Shown: positions 10,911-22,529, numbered from the stretch's first letter. The stretch: 64,000 bases of DNA from Haberlea rhodopensis (GCA_907163345.1 CAJQUN010000507.1:1-64000); one strand, 5' to 3'. Notes: generated from the letters alone by a model not told the origin. Made by a program: numbers and translations.

Positions 10911-13487
10911 TTGTTTGACCAGTTACAGGGTACGAGGTTGTACAGTAAGATTGATTTGAGGTCAGGGTACCACCAGATCCGAGTTAGAGAGGATGATGTA
11001 CAGAAGACAGCTTTCAGAACCAGATATGGGCACTATGAATTCTTAGTCATGCCCTTTGGGGTGACGAATGCCCCAGCTGTTTTCATGAGTTTAATGAACA
11101 GGGTATTCCAGCCATATTTGGACCAGTTCGTCATAGTTTTCATCGATGACATACTTGTCTACTCCCGGACTGAAGAAGAACATGTTGAGCACTTGAGGAC
11201 AGTACTCCAGATCCTTAGGGATCATCAACTATATGCAAAGCTTAGCAAGTGCGAGTTTTGGTTGGACAGTGTGGTGTTCTTGGGTCATGTAATATCCAGC
11301 CGTGGTATATCTGTGGATCCCCGTAAGATTGAAGCTGTTATGGAGTGGGCTGCACCCACTTCTGTGCCTGAGATACGGAGCTTCCTTGGTTTAGCGGGCT
11401 ACTACCGACGTTTTGTCGAGGGATTTTCTAAGATCGCTAAGCCGTTGACCCAGCTGACTCAGAAGGGGGTTCCGTTCTATTGGTCAGAAGCTTGTGAAGA
11501 GGGCTTCCAAGAGTTGAAGCGTCGCTTGACGACAGCGCCAGTGTTGGTAATCCCTTCCGAGGATAAGAAGTTTGCTTTGTACACGGATGCATCATTGCAA
11601 GGTCTGGGTTGTGTGTTGATGCAAGATAGGCATGTGGTGGCTTATGCTTCGAGGCAGCTGAAACCTCATGAGACGAGGTACCCAGTCCATGACCTGGAGC
11701 TGGCAGCCATCATTTTCGCCTTGAAGATTTGGCGTCATTATCTTTATGGTACGACGTTTACCATCTTTACAGACCATAAGAGTTTGAAATTCTTATTCAC
11801 CCAAGCAGAACTGAATATGAGACAACGAAGATGGATGGACTTGCTCAAAGATTATGATTGTGAGATAGAGTACCATCCGGGTAAAGCGAATATGATAGCA
11901 GATGCCTTAAGCCGAAAGGTGAAGAACACCGCTGAGGATACTATGAGCTTGTCGGCCATGATGACTTCTTACTGCCATTTAGGCTATGATTTTGATGTGG
12001 ACACGTCGCCAGTTCGAGTGTCGACCTTACTGGCCGAGCCAGACGTATTTGAGGCAATCAGGGAAGCCCAGAAGTCGGATGATGAGGTTCAGAGATGGTT
12101 ATCAATAGCACTTCGAGGTCAGCCAACAAAGTTTAGAGTGGCTGAAGATGATTCATTAAGACTGGGCAACCGATGGGTAGTCCCAGATGCACCAGAGTTA
12201 CGTAAAGGAATATTGGAACGAGCTCACAGTAGTCGGTTCAGTATTCACCCAGGAGGAAGAAAGATGTATAAGGACCTGAGTGGTCAATTCTGGTGGAGAC
12301 GCATGAAGCGTGATGTAATCAGTTTTGTTAAGAGATGTTTAATCTGCCAGCAAGTAAAGGCGGAAAGGCAGAGGCCTGGCGGCGAGCTGAAGAGCTTGGA
12401 GGTACCTAAGTGGAAGTGGGAGCATATATCTATGGACTTCGTGACCCACTTGCCAAGGTCAGCCTCTGGATTTGATGCGATCTGGGTGATCGTAGACAGG
12501 CTGACAAAGGTGGCCCATTTCATCCCTTACAGTATGACCTTCACATACTTAAAGATGGCCCAACTCTATGTGCGGGATGTGGTAAGGTTGCATGGCATTC
12601 CGGTTTCGATAGTGTCTGACAGAGACCCGAGGTTCACTTCTCATTTTTGGGAGGGTCTCCAGACAGCTTTGGGCACCGAGGTGAGACTGAGTACAGCTTA
12701 TCACCCTCAGACAGATGGTCAAACGGAGCGCACTATACAGACGCTCGAAGATATGTTGCGGGCATGTGTTTTGGAGTTTGATACTCAGTGGCAAGAGTCT
12801 ATACCACTGGTAGAGTTCTCATACAATAACAGCTATCAGGCGAGCATCCAAATGGCTCCTTTTGAAGCCCTCTATGGACGACGATGTAGGTCCCCGCTGT
12901 TTTGGGAGGACTTGACTAGTAGGGCGGTCGGAGGACCGGATATGATTAAAGATATGGAAGAGAAGATCAAGACAATACGTTTAAAGATGAAAGCGGCCCA
13001 AGATAGACAAGCGGCTTATGCCAATAAGCGGCGACGACCGCTAGAATTCCAAGTGGGAGATAAGGTTTTCTTGAAAATCTCACCCTTCAGGGGTGTGGTC
13101 CGTTTTGGTATGCGGGGAAAGTTATCTCCGAGGTATGTGGGGCCGTATGAGATATTGCAGCGCATCGGTACTTTGGCCTACCGTTTAGCCCTACCGCCGT
13201 CCTTATCCGGTATTCATGATGTTTTCCACGTTTCCATGTTGAGAAAGTATGAACCCGATCCGTCTCATGTATTGCAGCCTTCGGAGGTTCAGTTGAGTTC
13301 AGATGTATCCTATGTTGAACGACCGGTTAGAATCCTTGATCGTGAGGATCGCAGGCTACGAAGTAAGATAATACCAATGGTCAAAGTTCAGTGGGATCGC
13401 CGGGGTGTCGAGGAGGCTACGTGGGAGACGGAACGGCATATGGTGCAGCACTACCCGGAACTATTTTCTGGTATGATTTATGTTTAG
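10911..13487 (+). CDS. Chromovirus RT-RNase H-integrase-chromodomain-like, copy 2
   Basis: This is the second part of the polyprotein, in the frame reached after the extra C near 10890; its first codon is TTG, so it is not an independent gene. Reverse transcriptase holds FIDD (residues 77-80; 11139-11150). RNase H begins with TDAS (Asp 226). Integrase has a zinc finger (His 439, Cys 476, Cys 479) and a D-D-35-E triad (Asp 509, Asp 570, Glu 606). A GPY/F-like stretch ('YVGPYEILQRIG') and a C-terminal chromodomain-like segment ('VEEATWETE') follow; such tails steer integration to heterochromatin in chromoviruses. No other lesion is visible, so the element may be nearly or fully coding-competent if the extra C is a consensus error. 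Confidence 0.93.
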   Translation: MFDQLQGTRLYSKIDLRSGYHQIRVREDDVQKTAFRTRYGHYEFLVMPFGVTNAPAVFMSLMNRVFQPYLDQFVIVFIDDILVYSRTEEEHVEHLRTVLQILRDHQLYAKLSKCEFWLDSVVFLGHVISSRGISVDPRKIEAVMEWAAPTSVPEIRSFLGLAGYYRRFVEGFSKIAKPLTQLTQKGVPFYWSEACEEGFQELKRRLTTAPVLVIPSEDKKFALYTDASLQGLGCVLMQDRHVVAYASRQLKPHETRYPVHDLELAAIIFALKIWRHYLYGTTFTIFTDHKSLKFLFTQAELNMRQRRWMDLLKDYDCEIEYHPGKANMIADALSRKVKNTAEDTMSLSAMMTSYCHLGYDFDVDTSPVRVSTLLAEPDVFEAIREAQKSDDEVQRWLSIALRGQPTKFRVAEDDSLRLGNRWVVPDAPELRKGILERAHSSRFSIHPGGRKMYKDLSGQFWWRRMKRDVISFVKRCLICQQVKAERQRPGGELKSLEVPKWKWEHISMDFVTHLPRSASGFDAIWVIVDRLTKVAHFIPYSMTFTYLKMAQLYVRDVVRLHGIPVSIVSDRDPRFTSHFWEGLQTALGTEVRLSTAYHPQTDGQTERTIQTLEDMLRACVLEFDTQWQESIPLVEFSYNNSYQASIQMAPFEALYGRRCRSPLFWEDLTSRAVGGPDMIKDMEEKIKTIRLKMKAAQDRQAAYANKRRRPLEFQVGDKVFLKISPFRGVVRFGMRGKLSPRYVGPYEILQRIGTLAYRLALPPSLSGIHDVFHVSMLRKYEPDPSHVLQPSEVQLSSDVSYVERPVRILDREDRRLRSKIIPMVKVQWDRRGVEEATWETERHMVQHYPELFSGMIYV

Positions 13488-13509
13488 TTTCTTTTGGGTA
13501 AGTGCATGC

Positions 13510-13545
13510 GATTTCGAGGACGAAATCTTATAAGTAGGGGAGTAA
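13510..13545 (+). promoter_or_regulatory. AGGA-loop hairpin plus polypurine tract, copy 2
   Basis: The hairpin GATTTCG-AGGA-CGAAATC is at 13510-13527, 22 bases after the pol stop. The purine tract is at 13532-13545, directly before LTR 3. Confidence 0.85.
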
Positions 13546-15520
13546 TGTAATGCCCCGAAATTAATTGATGGTAACTTGAACATTAATTATGTTTATATGA
13601 TGATTTATTATGATGTTTAAGCCATGTTTGGGAAATGAAGAAGTAACATGATTTAAGGATGTTAATTTTAAGTATGAGGATGATGTGAGTTTAATGAAGT
13701 TGATTACAAATTGTAAATGCTTATCATGTTAATGTATTTTAAATACATCATGTTGTTATTGGGGTACAAATTAAAAGTAAGACATAACCCACCACTTTTA
13801 CCCCACCTCACTTTTACACTCAAACTCCCAAAACCACTTTCCCAAATTCCCTTTCCCCCATTTTCGAAATTAACCCTAAAGGTGGGAAGAAATTCTTGTC
13901 AAAGCTTCATCCTTGCATTTCTTGGTAAGATTTAGTGCCTATGATGTTTATATAGCACTTATTGATGTTCATGAAGTGTGTGTTAAGTTTTGGAAGGGTT
14001 TTAAAAAGGGTTTGAAATGGGTTTGTTTGGGTTAGTGTGATTCTTGGTGGGATGTTGGATTTTTAATGGTTTTATGATGTGTATTGAAGGTTTTGAGTGT
14101 TTTAATGTTTTTAAGTTGTTGGAATAAATGATGGTTGAGGTTGGTGAGGTTTTAAGGTGCAAAAATGGAGTTTTTCGATGTACAGAGGCTGGCGATCGAT
14201 CGCCCGTTTTTGGCGATCGATCGCGAGCAGGCAGTAGGCTCCAGAAGCCTTCGGCGATCGATCGCCACTTTTGGGCGATCGATCGGTGAGCTTGGCGATC
14301 GATCGCGCCAAAAGTGGCGATCGATCGCCGAATGAATAATTTTGTTGATGCGGGCAGTGTGTTCTCGCGATCGATCGGGACGACTTGGCGATCGATCGCG
14401 AGACACACAAAAGTGTGTTTTTGGCATTTTTGTGGGAATTTTGAATATTGGACTATGATTAGCTTCTAATATTGAATTGTATGGTTGTGTAGAACCATCC
14501 CAAGGACCCACAACTTCGAGACGATAAAGTACTACGACTTCGCCACATTTTGATAAGGTACGTAAGAAACGTACGGGCATCAACGGTAACATATTCCTCA
14601 ACTATGACTATACATTAAATTGTGTAAGTGTTTATGATGATGATTATGATGTTTATGATGATTATTGATGATGATATTGTGATAAACGAAGATGATATGA
14701 TGTTACGATAACAATTACGATACGGTGATGATGTTTAGAATGATGATGCTTATAAGATGATGATACATGTTGACTATGCTACTTAGAGTGGTCGAATGTC
14801 CGGTGACTATTATGGGCAAGCGAGGAAGGCCTTGCCGCTCACATAACTGAGCGATGGGGTACATCCGCTAGGTGTAGCGATGGGTATCATCCGCTGAGCG
14901 ATGGGGTACATCCGCTATCAAGGTGTAGCGACGGGTATCATCCGCTGAATAAGAGATACATCCGCTATCAAGGCGTAGCGATGGGTATCATAAGATGTGT
15001 TATGTCGAGCGAGGGGGCCAATTGTGCCGCTGTCATAATAGTACCCGGACAGTCCCATTTCTAATTAACATGGATTGTTGTGAGCTCTTATACGAAGTAC
15101 GATGTTATTCATTCATGTCTTGAACTAATGATCATATACGTAATTATGACACAGGGACAACCAAGGAAGGATAGTACTATTAAACAGGAAGTATATGTTA
15201 TCAATTATTCCCATGCATTATTTATATGCCTTTATCTCATGATGTACATGCTCACGATGGGTTGTTCCTGTAGGTACACTTTTGGATCGAGACTAAGGGC
15301 CGGGTTGAGATGGTGAGCTGAGGAACATAAGAAGATAGATACAGGATTTTGTTAGCATTAACATTCTTTTTGGGGAATGTAATTAACTAAGCATTGAAGT
15401 TTCATTTTGGCCTGTAATTACCTTGAGCTCACATAACAACCAGTACTCTAAGAATGTCTCTAATGCATGTTTAGTTCATAATACGTTATTAAACTGATGT
15501 TAAGGTAGGTAGACCCTACA
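13546..15520 (+). repeat. Chromovirus LTR 3 (3')
   Basis: It is 1,975 bp, ends GACCCTACA, and is followed by the AGTAG duplication rather than a primer site. It contains the palindrome cluster (14192-14399), GTACGT repeat (14558-14574) and hairpin array (14819-15031). Confidence 0.93.
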
Positions 15521-16465
15521 AGTAGCCGTCGAGAAGAACCCGAGGAAAAAGCCATCTTCCTCCGTTCTCCGTCCGAGCTTGAGCGAGACATTTCCGGAGT
15601 GCAAGGAAGGAGCAAGAGAAGAGATTACGGTGCAACGCACGGATTTGTTCCACGTTTATCGTATTTCTAAACTCTTATTTATTTGATTTTCATATTCATT
15701 TGATGTTTTTGAGGTCGAGAGACAATTAAACATCTCATTTATTTGATTTGAATTGAATTGAGTTTATTTTATCGAGTTTGAGTACAATTGTGTTTGAGTT
15801 ATTGATTCGAATGTGTTTGAGTGGATTGATTTCTTATTGTTCATGAATTTTATGCTTAATGAAATCAAAGCCTAGCTAACTTGATTGAATTTGTGAGTTA
15901 TAACCGAGATCGAGAGATAACGTTATATTACGCTACAATAATTCATGATGCATGTTTAAGATTGAGATCGAGAGATAAAATCACATACGTGAGCACTTTG
16001 AATCGAGAGATTTAGAGTAATTAGGTTTTGAAGATTTATGCAATATCGGATTAGTAAATAAGTGAACGAGAGTTACTTGTTCTAATTGGATATTAGTTTC
16101 TATACAGCTCGAGAGAGTGTATTGAATAACAGCGAAAACCTTTCACCTTAAGAATCGATTGTTTAGTAGTTGCTTATTCAAACGAATCATTGACGAAAAT
16201 ACAGTTGAACGAAGAGCTAGATAAATTTCTCGAGCGAAATTCCTTTGCATATCCGGAAGCCATTTATTTTATTTATTCTTGTTTTATTTGGATTCTTTAG
16301 TTCTAATTTGCATTAGTTAATCTACCCTTTTTAATCGTAGGCTAAATATAATTTTACTAGTTTTATTTGGTACTTATACGTTAGTCCCTGTGGATTCGAC
16401 AACCCTTACTTTCATTTAACTATACTAAAACTTGACAACCGTGCACTTGCGGTAGAATCGCTACA
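15521..16465 (+). mobile_element. Right piece of family-B LTR, with AGTAG duplication
   Basis: It starts with the duplicated target AGTAG and runs to a CA end at 16465. Text such as 'cggagtgcaaggaaggagc' and repeated 'gagatcgagagata' matches 63430-63840, the second family-B LTR. The end region ('ccctgtggattcgac', 'ccgtgcacttgcgg') resembles 3' ends of Athila/Tat-type LTRs. Neither a tRNA-Asp primer site nor a purine tract adjoins 16465, so this looks like a solo LTR or the 3' end of an element starting outside the window. No gene is seen. Confidence 0.75.
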
Positions 16466-17551
16466 AAGAAATTTATTGTTTAAAAAATAAGCGGTCAGGC
16501 TTCAAAGGCTCAAACGAATCAATAATTGCCTAAATCATTCATAAGCCACATATGCCTGTATTTCGCCTCGAAGGTACTAAAGCAATTTCTAGACTACTCT
16601 CAATTCACAAATAATTCATATGATTTGATCAACGTGCTCAAATTGTATCTCAAAACCATGGTAATATCAGAAACAAATTTGAATGAGATTCTAAAAGATT
16701 TTGCAAACAATCCAATCCTCATTCTTTTATACTTAAGCTCAAAGGGGCTACTATGGAAAATTTATATCAATGAATAAAGGCCCAAATATTATCAAGAATC
16801 GCCTATATCATATTTGTGTTCATTCAAATCAACATTGATTAATCAGATGGTCATGGTCTCTAGTGCATGAATATGTGAGAAACTCAAGAGCAAAGTGATA
16901 ACATGAAAATTTTAAAATTGTCACATGTCAACTCAATTTTTCATCATTGGCCTCAACTGACTCGTAATACAACATATGACACTCAAAACTAAACAGACTC
17001 TAAACCAAGACAAACCAAAAAATAAAAAAACAACATGAATCCAAGTAATTTGAGACAGTTCAAAGTACCACCCTAAACTTAGAAATGTGCATTGTCCTCA
17101 TTGCATACACATGAAGAAAGATATAGAACGATGCACATACCTAAGCGACGACAGTCATTGGTCATCGTCATCCATATCATCTGGGGGCGGGTGTGGAAAT
17201 GGTGGTCGCTGGAACGTCGGCGGCTGTGGAAACTCTCTCTGAGGAAACTCCTGAGCGAGGGCTGATGTGAAGTCCACTACAAAGTTCATGTAGGTGTCTT
17301 GACGCTGCTAGAACGCCTCTTGGCGCTGCATGTATGCCTCATGACTTTGGCGAAACTCGACCCATTGATTAGCTTGAGCCGCTACACACTGCTCCAAATC
17401 TGTGAGTCGGTTAACAATAGTGTGAAGGTCCGGGATCGGTTTCTGTTGTGGCCCACTGGAGGTGCCGGCCTGGCTAGAAGATGGGGGGCGTCGCCCTCGA
17501 ATAGCATGTCGGGCTAACATTATCGGCTTCTGAATCTTCAATCTCTCTTCA
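16466..17551 (-). mobile_element. Outer Athila/Tat-like element: 3' untranslated part and ORF tail
   Basis: On the minus strand this continues the element at 19602-21647 after removal of the solo LTR, with CTTCA at both borders. From 17551 down to the stop at 17155 it encodes the end of the plant transposon-protein reading frame, rich in Gln, Pro and Asp. An in-frame stop interrupts it near 17308, so it is a pseudogene. Below 17155 it is non-coding, including the AGGA hairpin and purine tract at 17067-17105. I see nothing else in 16466-17060. Confidence 0.75.
17067..17105 (-). promoter_or_regulatory. AGGA-loop hairpin and purine tract of the outer element
   Basis: On the minus strand TGCAATG and CAATGCA flank AGGA (17088-17105), pairing with one A-A mismatch. 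A 'taagtttagggtggta' tract follows. This is the same arrangement as at 33307-33348 in the nested Athila-like element. Confidence 0.65.
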
Positions 17552-18116
17552 TGTAAGGACCCTAATCCTTAAGTGCGAAATCAAGGCATAATAGAGCTAA
17601 TATAAAAGATCAGAGTGTAAAAGAACGTGTTGAGTCTATGAGCTTAAGCATTACATGCAAAAAATAAGGACTACCAAATGGATTAATTACATTCCAATCA
17701 ATGAATGCGTTCAACTATAGTTTTATACTACTCCTAGAGTAGATACTATCCAAAATAATCCTGTCCTTCAAGTCCCAAAAGCATCCTCAACAAGCTCACC
17801 ATCTCAACCCGTCTAGCCCTTCTATCATGCCAAACGTGTACCTACAAGGACAACCCCCAAACATGAGCAATAATAATCATTCATATTCAACACAATATGA
17901 AGATAAAGCGTAAATGCATAATCATAATAAAACACTTCCTGTTTTTCCCCATGCATTTCAAACGCTTCCCGTTTGGTTGTCCCTGTACCATAACTCATGA
18001 GTATAATCAATAGATTATTTTTAATGTTCTAAACATGTCATGACATATACCATCTCATCAATACCAAATACTGATCCCCAATCCCTAGTCTGTCCATCAC
18101 AATGTATTTTAATGCC

Positions 18117-18305
18117 CCTCGCTTATTTACATATAGGCGGCATAGGATAACCTCGCTTCAATGGACATGCGGGACTCCCACCCCTCGCCTCACATTGAGC
18201 GGCAAATACCCTTTCCTCGCCCTATATGATAACCACGCTCAAATGTGACATGCGGCGCTCCCACCCCTCGCTTCACATTTAGCGGAACCAAAACAAATAG
18301 CGGCA
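18117..18305 (-). repeat. Repeat array in solo LTR
   Basis: On the minus strand, units read roughly 'gaagcgaggggtgggagcgccgcatgtc', with spacers 'tggttatcatat'. The same array, little changed, recurs inside the non-coding element at about 55700-55950. Confidence 0.85.
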
Positions 18306-18653
18306 AGCATTAAAATCATCAAGGGATGACCACGACTCATGGGATGTGCACCAATAATCATATGCATCTATAATCATCATGCATAACATGTATTTGCATC
18401 CACAATGCAATACCACATATATACTCGCATCCACAATGCATAAACAATGAGTATATAAGATACATGTACCGTTGGGTGCCCGTACGTCCACTACGTACCT
18501 TTCCAAAAGTGGAATTGATCTGGCTTCAGTTCCTCGGTTGCGTTGCTACCTGAGATGGTTCTACACAATCACACAACCCCATATTAGAAGCCAAATAATA
18601 GCCAAATACCAAAAATTTGACAAAAGAAACCATTTTCCAAAATTCCACAGGCG

Positions 18654-18865
18654 GCGATCGATCGCTTCCCTCAGGCGATCGGTCGCCTCAAAATTTTCCA
18701 CTGCGGCGATCGATCGCGCCAAACATGGCGATCGATCACCTATCCTTTGATTTGGCTACTGCCTCTCGGCGATCGGTCGCCTCATTTTAGGCGATCGATC
18801 GCCTAACCCGCAAAAATGCTACTGTCCCTTGGCGATCGGTCGCCTCTTTTCAGGCGATCGATCGC
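18654..18865. repeat. Palindrome cluster in solo LTR
   Basis: Five motifs keep the GATCGATC core, four of them full GCGATCGATCGC and one ending CACC. Three others read GCGATCGGTCGC, a one-base departure from the palindrome. Spacing resembles the cluster at 687-893. Confidence 0.9.
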
Positions 18866-19601
18866 CTCGCACAGACATGCGATTTTCACCATTTTTGCTC
18901 CCAAAAAAACTTCCAATCCATACCAACACTTAACCCAACAAACCAACATCAAATGCAACATAAACCACCAAAATATACTTCAAAACAAGTATAAATCCAA
19001 CATATAACCAAACCCACAACAACCCAACACAAACCCATTTCAAAACCCTTCAAAATCATTTCAAACTCAATCTAAACACAATAAAAGCAATGGGGAGGTA
19101 TCCATACCTCTTGGGGACCTCAAATCACCCAATATACTCCACAAATCAAGATTTTTGAAAGGTTTCTCTTCACCCCAAAGCTTGAACTCGAAAATGGAGA
19201 GAAAGGGGAAGGGTTTGGGTGCTGTTTGGTAAAGGTAAAGTGAGAGTGGATGAGGTGGGGTTGGGGAATAAAAGTGTTGAGTTTAATTAAAATGCAATCC
19301 ACAAATCATGGTGTATAAAACACCCCAACATGATATTTTCCAAAGCATTAAACCAAATGCACCGAAATATCAATTAAACACATGATTTCTAATTAATTGC
19401 TAACCAAGGCAAATAAATCATGCTTCCAACCATAATTCCCAACATGCTCAACATGCACCCGGAAATGCAACCCGATCACATCTACCATGTGACTAAACAT
19501 TTCAACATAATAATTCCAACACATAATTAATTACCACATAATTAAACATATAATCACAATTAATGCACCAAGTTGCAATTAATCATTTCGGGGATATCAC
19601 A

Positions 19602-20369
19602 CTTCATCAGGGCCCCATTGCACCCCCGCATAGTAGCATATATCAGTAATGAGCATGGGGTGTGGGAAGCCCAAAGTCGTTGCCCGCTTCAAGCAAACTC
19701 GATAGAATACTGGAGAAGAAGCCCCAAATCGATAGACATGCCGGTCATAATAGCATAGAGTAATAAAGCTCTGTCATTGGTGACATCAGTGGCATGAAGA
19801 GCCGGCTTAAGGCGTGCCTTGATGAAGGCGAACCATAACTTCTCGGTTGCTTTAAGTGCCGAGGCTTGAAAATTGACAAACTTATCTTGATTCATTCTCC
19901 AGCATGCATTAGGGCCACACAACCTCAAAATGACTTCATTATAGTCAACGGTTCCATTGACAAAGGTAGTGTATTCATCATCTTCCACATCATGTATCTC
20001 AAAAAGTGTATTGATCGTGTGGCGGTCAAAAGCTACCATATGTCCACGAACCAAGACCTTAAAATCCTCATGGCGCATAGAGAGGTTGGCATAAAATTCC
20101 CTTATGACCGGCTGCACAACATCATTTGGCTCCTTTATAAATTCCCCCCAACCACGAGCTATGGCATTTTGAATGATGGGGTGTCGGGGCTCAGCTAAGT
20201 CAAACCCATGCTCATTAATCCAAGGCCTACCTAATTCCGTCTTATAATTGTTCTCAGCATCCAAATTCCATAATTTTTGGGCATCAAACGACCCCGATGA
20301 AGAGGCGGGTTCTTTTCCTTTGGAAGTGCTCCCCCTTTGTTTCTTTTTGGGTGCCATATACACTTCCAA
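19602..20369 (-). pseudogene. Plant transposon-protein ORF of the outer element (5' part)
   Basis: The start is at 20369 or, more likely, at the Met five codons in (20357, 'MAPKKKQRG'). A basic Lys/Ser-rich N-terminus is followed by a globular region with 'GWGEFIKEP', 'VREFYANLS' and 'VRGHMVAFD'. This pattern is typical of the domain named 'putative plant transposon protein', found downstream of integrase in Athila/Tat-like elements; its function is unknown. A one-base frame change near 19690 creates a stop, the solo LTR at 17552-19601 then splits the gene, and the tail continues at 17155-17551. It lies on the same strand as the integrase at 21198-21647 but is separated from it by about 830 bases of leader-like sequence. 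Confidence 0.8.
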
Positions 20370-21135
20370 TAAACCAACTCACAAATAATCCAACTTGGCT
20401 AATGCACCCCCACAACAACTATTCCAATAACACAATTCACAAAAATTATCACCCCCAATTCAACTTCACAAGAATTATCACACTCATTTCAACTCCACAT
20501 CTATATAACACAAAATATGTCCACCTTTTCTTGGAAAAGCTCAATAATCATTAAGGAATTATACTTAACCAACCTTAGATGAAGAAAATTCGAATTTTGT
20601 TGGATGAGCAAGACCACCTCTTAGCAACCCCCTAAACTTGCTTCCTTGCACGAGTAGACTCCCTTAATCCTACAATTAATCGACAAAGTATAGATTTTAG
20701 AGGTGGGATAGCTTAATTAAGAGTAATTGAAGAGAAAAGTTGGGAATTGAGGTGGTGGTGGAAAGAGGCGTGAGTTAGGGTTGAAGGGGAGGAGAGAATT
20801 TTGTAAAACATTTCTGTAGATTCAGGCTTAAAAGACGAAAGGCGTAATTATGCCACATGAGAGGCGTATTTACGCCTACTGTACGGCTTTTATTTTTTTT
20901 CGAAAAATTGATAGGCGTAATTACGCCAAAAACAGGCGTAATTACGCCTATGCTACGGCTTTTCTATTTTCTGAAAAAAATACTGGCGTAATTACGCCAA
21001 AAATAGGCGCAGTTACGCCTGTGCTACGGCTTTTCAAAAACTAAAAATATTTTTTCTGGCATATTTACGCCTGTAAATGCGTAAATACACCCCCCCTTTA
21101 TATATATATAATAAAATAAAGTAAAGGATACAGAA
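20370..21135 (-). promoter_or_regulatory. LTR-like leader upstream of the 3' ORF, with GGCGTAATTACGCC palindromes
   Basis: No gene is seen. Six palindromes with arms GGCGT/ACGCC, or close variants, occur at 20841-21019, with 'tgctacggcttt' between pairs. A TATATATATA stretch is near 21103-21115. A pyrimidine-rich, 5'UTR-like stretch (minus strand, about 20720-20810) leads to the ORF. The palindromes match those in the LTRs at 30411-30495. An internal promoter for the 3' ORF is my inference. Confidence 0.55.
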
Positions 21136-21153
21136 TTTGGGTTGCCTCCCAAA
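21136..21153 (-). promoter_or_regulatory. Conserved hairpin after the integrase stop
   Basis: On the minus strand TTTGGG-AGGCAA-CCCAAA forms a 6-bp stem with a 6-base loop, about 45 bases after the integrase end. The nested Athila-like element has CTTGGG-AGGCAA-CCCAAG at 33213-33230: same loop, compensating outer pair. Confidence 0.7.
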
Positions 21154-21197
21154 AAGCACTTAGTTTACAGTCCTCAGCCCGACTGTCTTCCATTCCT

Positions 21198-21647
21198 TCA
21201 CTTAGGCTCGCTCAGATGAACCTGGTCCACGCTTCTTACTTCTTCCCCAAAATAATGCTTCAAACGCTGTCCATTTGCTTGAAATGTTTGACCGTCATTG
21301 CATTTCAGTTCAATTGCTCCATATGGGGTCACTTTCTCAATAGTGAACGGCCCAGACCATCGTGACTTCAACTTTCCTGGGAATATTCGGAGACGAGAGT
21401 TATAAAGAAGCACTTTCTGACCAGGAATGAATCTCTTCTCACGATTTGCTTGTCATGCCAATTCTTCGTTCGCTCCTTGTAAATTTAGCATTTTTATACG
21501 CTTCATTGCGAAACTCATCCATTTTAGTGAGCTGTAGCAACCGTTGCTCACCAACAGCCTTCAAATCAAAGTTCAGCTTCTTTATGGCCCGGAAAGCCCG
21601 ATGCTCCAACTCTACCGGTAAGTGACATGCTTTCCCAAAGACCAGAC
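21198..21647 (-). pseudogene. Integrase C-terminal part, outer element
   Basis: The intact tail begins 'LLYNSRLRIFPGKLKSRWSG', the typical end of Athila/Tat-like integrase, and stops at 21198. Upstream, 21414-21647 encodes 'FGKACHLPVELEHRAF'-like sequence but changes frame at least twice near 21430-21480. It joins the core at 23644 once the solo LTR (TSD CAGAC) is removed. Confidence 0.85.
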
Positions 21648-22321
21648 TGTGATGCCCCGAAATTAATTAATTGCAAGTAAGGCATTAATTATGTTTATAT
21701 GACGTATCATGTGTTGATGGATTTATGTGTTGGGTATTAAGATGTTAACATGATTTAATTGTGTTAATTATTAAATATGAGGAGGATGTGATTTTAGATG
21801 AAGTTTGGAGCATTCTTGTAAATGCCTTTAAAATACTATGTTGGAGCATTTTATACATCATGTTAAGTTTGGGGTACAATTTTAATTAAGTTAAAGCAAC
21901 CCCTTTTAAATCCTCTACCCATCACTTTAACCCCTATACCTTTCACTTTATTAAAAATCCCCAAATCACTTCCCAAACCCCAAACCCTCCCATTTTCGAG
22001 TTCCACCAAAAGAGGAGAAGAAAAGTTCCACAAAAACTTTGTTTGTGTGATCTTTGCTAGGATTTGGAGCCTACAAGAGGTATGGAACCATTCCTATAAG
22101 TTTTATGATGTTTGGTGTTGAAATGGGTTAAGTTTTTGATGTTTTATGTGGGTTTGTTTGGGTATGTGTTGTTTATGGTTGGGGTATGATTTTTGAAGTG
22201 TTTTATGTTGGTTTTAGTGGGTTATGATGTATTGAAGTTGTTAAGAAGTTTGGTTTTGGGTGGCTTGAGGAAGAGCTTGAAAAATGAGCATTAATGGCGA
22301 AATTTCGGAGCACAGCACTCG

Positions 22322-22529
22322 GCGATCGATCGCCCGTTCTTGGCGATCGATCGCGAGCCTCCAGTGCCCGCCAGTAGCATTTGGCGATCGATCGCCACTC
22401 TTGGGCGATCGATCGGCGAGGCTGGCGATCGATCGCGCCAAAAGTGGCGATCGATCGCCAAGGAAAGAATTTTTGCCCCTCGTCCAGTGCGATCTCGCGA
22501 TCGATCGCGCCTGGGCGGTGATCGATCGC
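22322..22529. repeat. Palindrome cluster in solo LTR
   Basis: Eight GATCGATC cores, mostly GCGATCGATCGC, have nearly the same spacing as at 687-893. The spacers themselves differ, which suggests the palindromes and spacing are kept while the gaps drift. Confidence 0.92.

Larger units (their letters stand above)
46..15520 (+). mobile_element. Tandem Ty3 chromovirus (Tekay-like): LTR-internal-LTR-internal-LTR
   Basis: Three LTRs of about 1.97 kb (46-2019, 6799-8772, 13546-15520) alternate with two complete internal regions. Only one target duplication, AGTAG, is seen, at 41-45 and 15521-15525, so the whole 15.5-kb block behaves as one insertion. Each internal region has an initiator tRNA-Met primer site, one gag-pro-RT-RNase H-integrase frame ending in a chromodomain-like tail, and a purine tract. 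The usual explanation is unequal recombination between LTRs of sister copies; a one-step insertion of a concatemer or an assembly duplication is possible. The clade assignment rests on domain order, the chromodomain-like tail and my recollection of family sequences. Confidence 0.93.
17552..19601 (-). mobile_element. Solo LTR, chromovirus-related, minus orientation
   Basis: It runs from TGTGATATCCCCG (minus strand, at 19601) to CCTTACA at 17552 and is flanked by CTTCA at 17547-17551 and 19602-19606. No internal region is present, so it arose by LTR-LTR recombination. It resembles the solo LTR at 21648 and the chromovirus LTRs. It has a palindrome cluster (18654-18865), the GTACGT repeat (18482-18498), an 'agcgagg...gccgc' repeat array (18117-18305) and the 'acagggacaacc' module near 17975. 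Confidence 0.9.
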
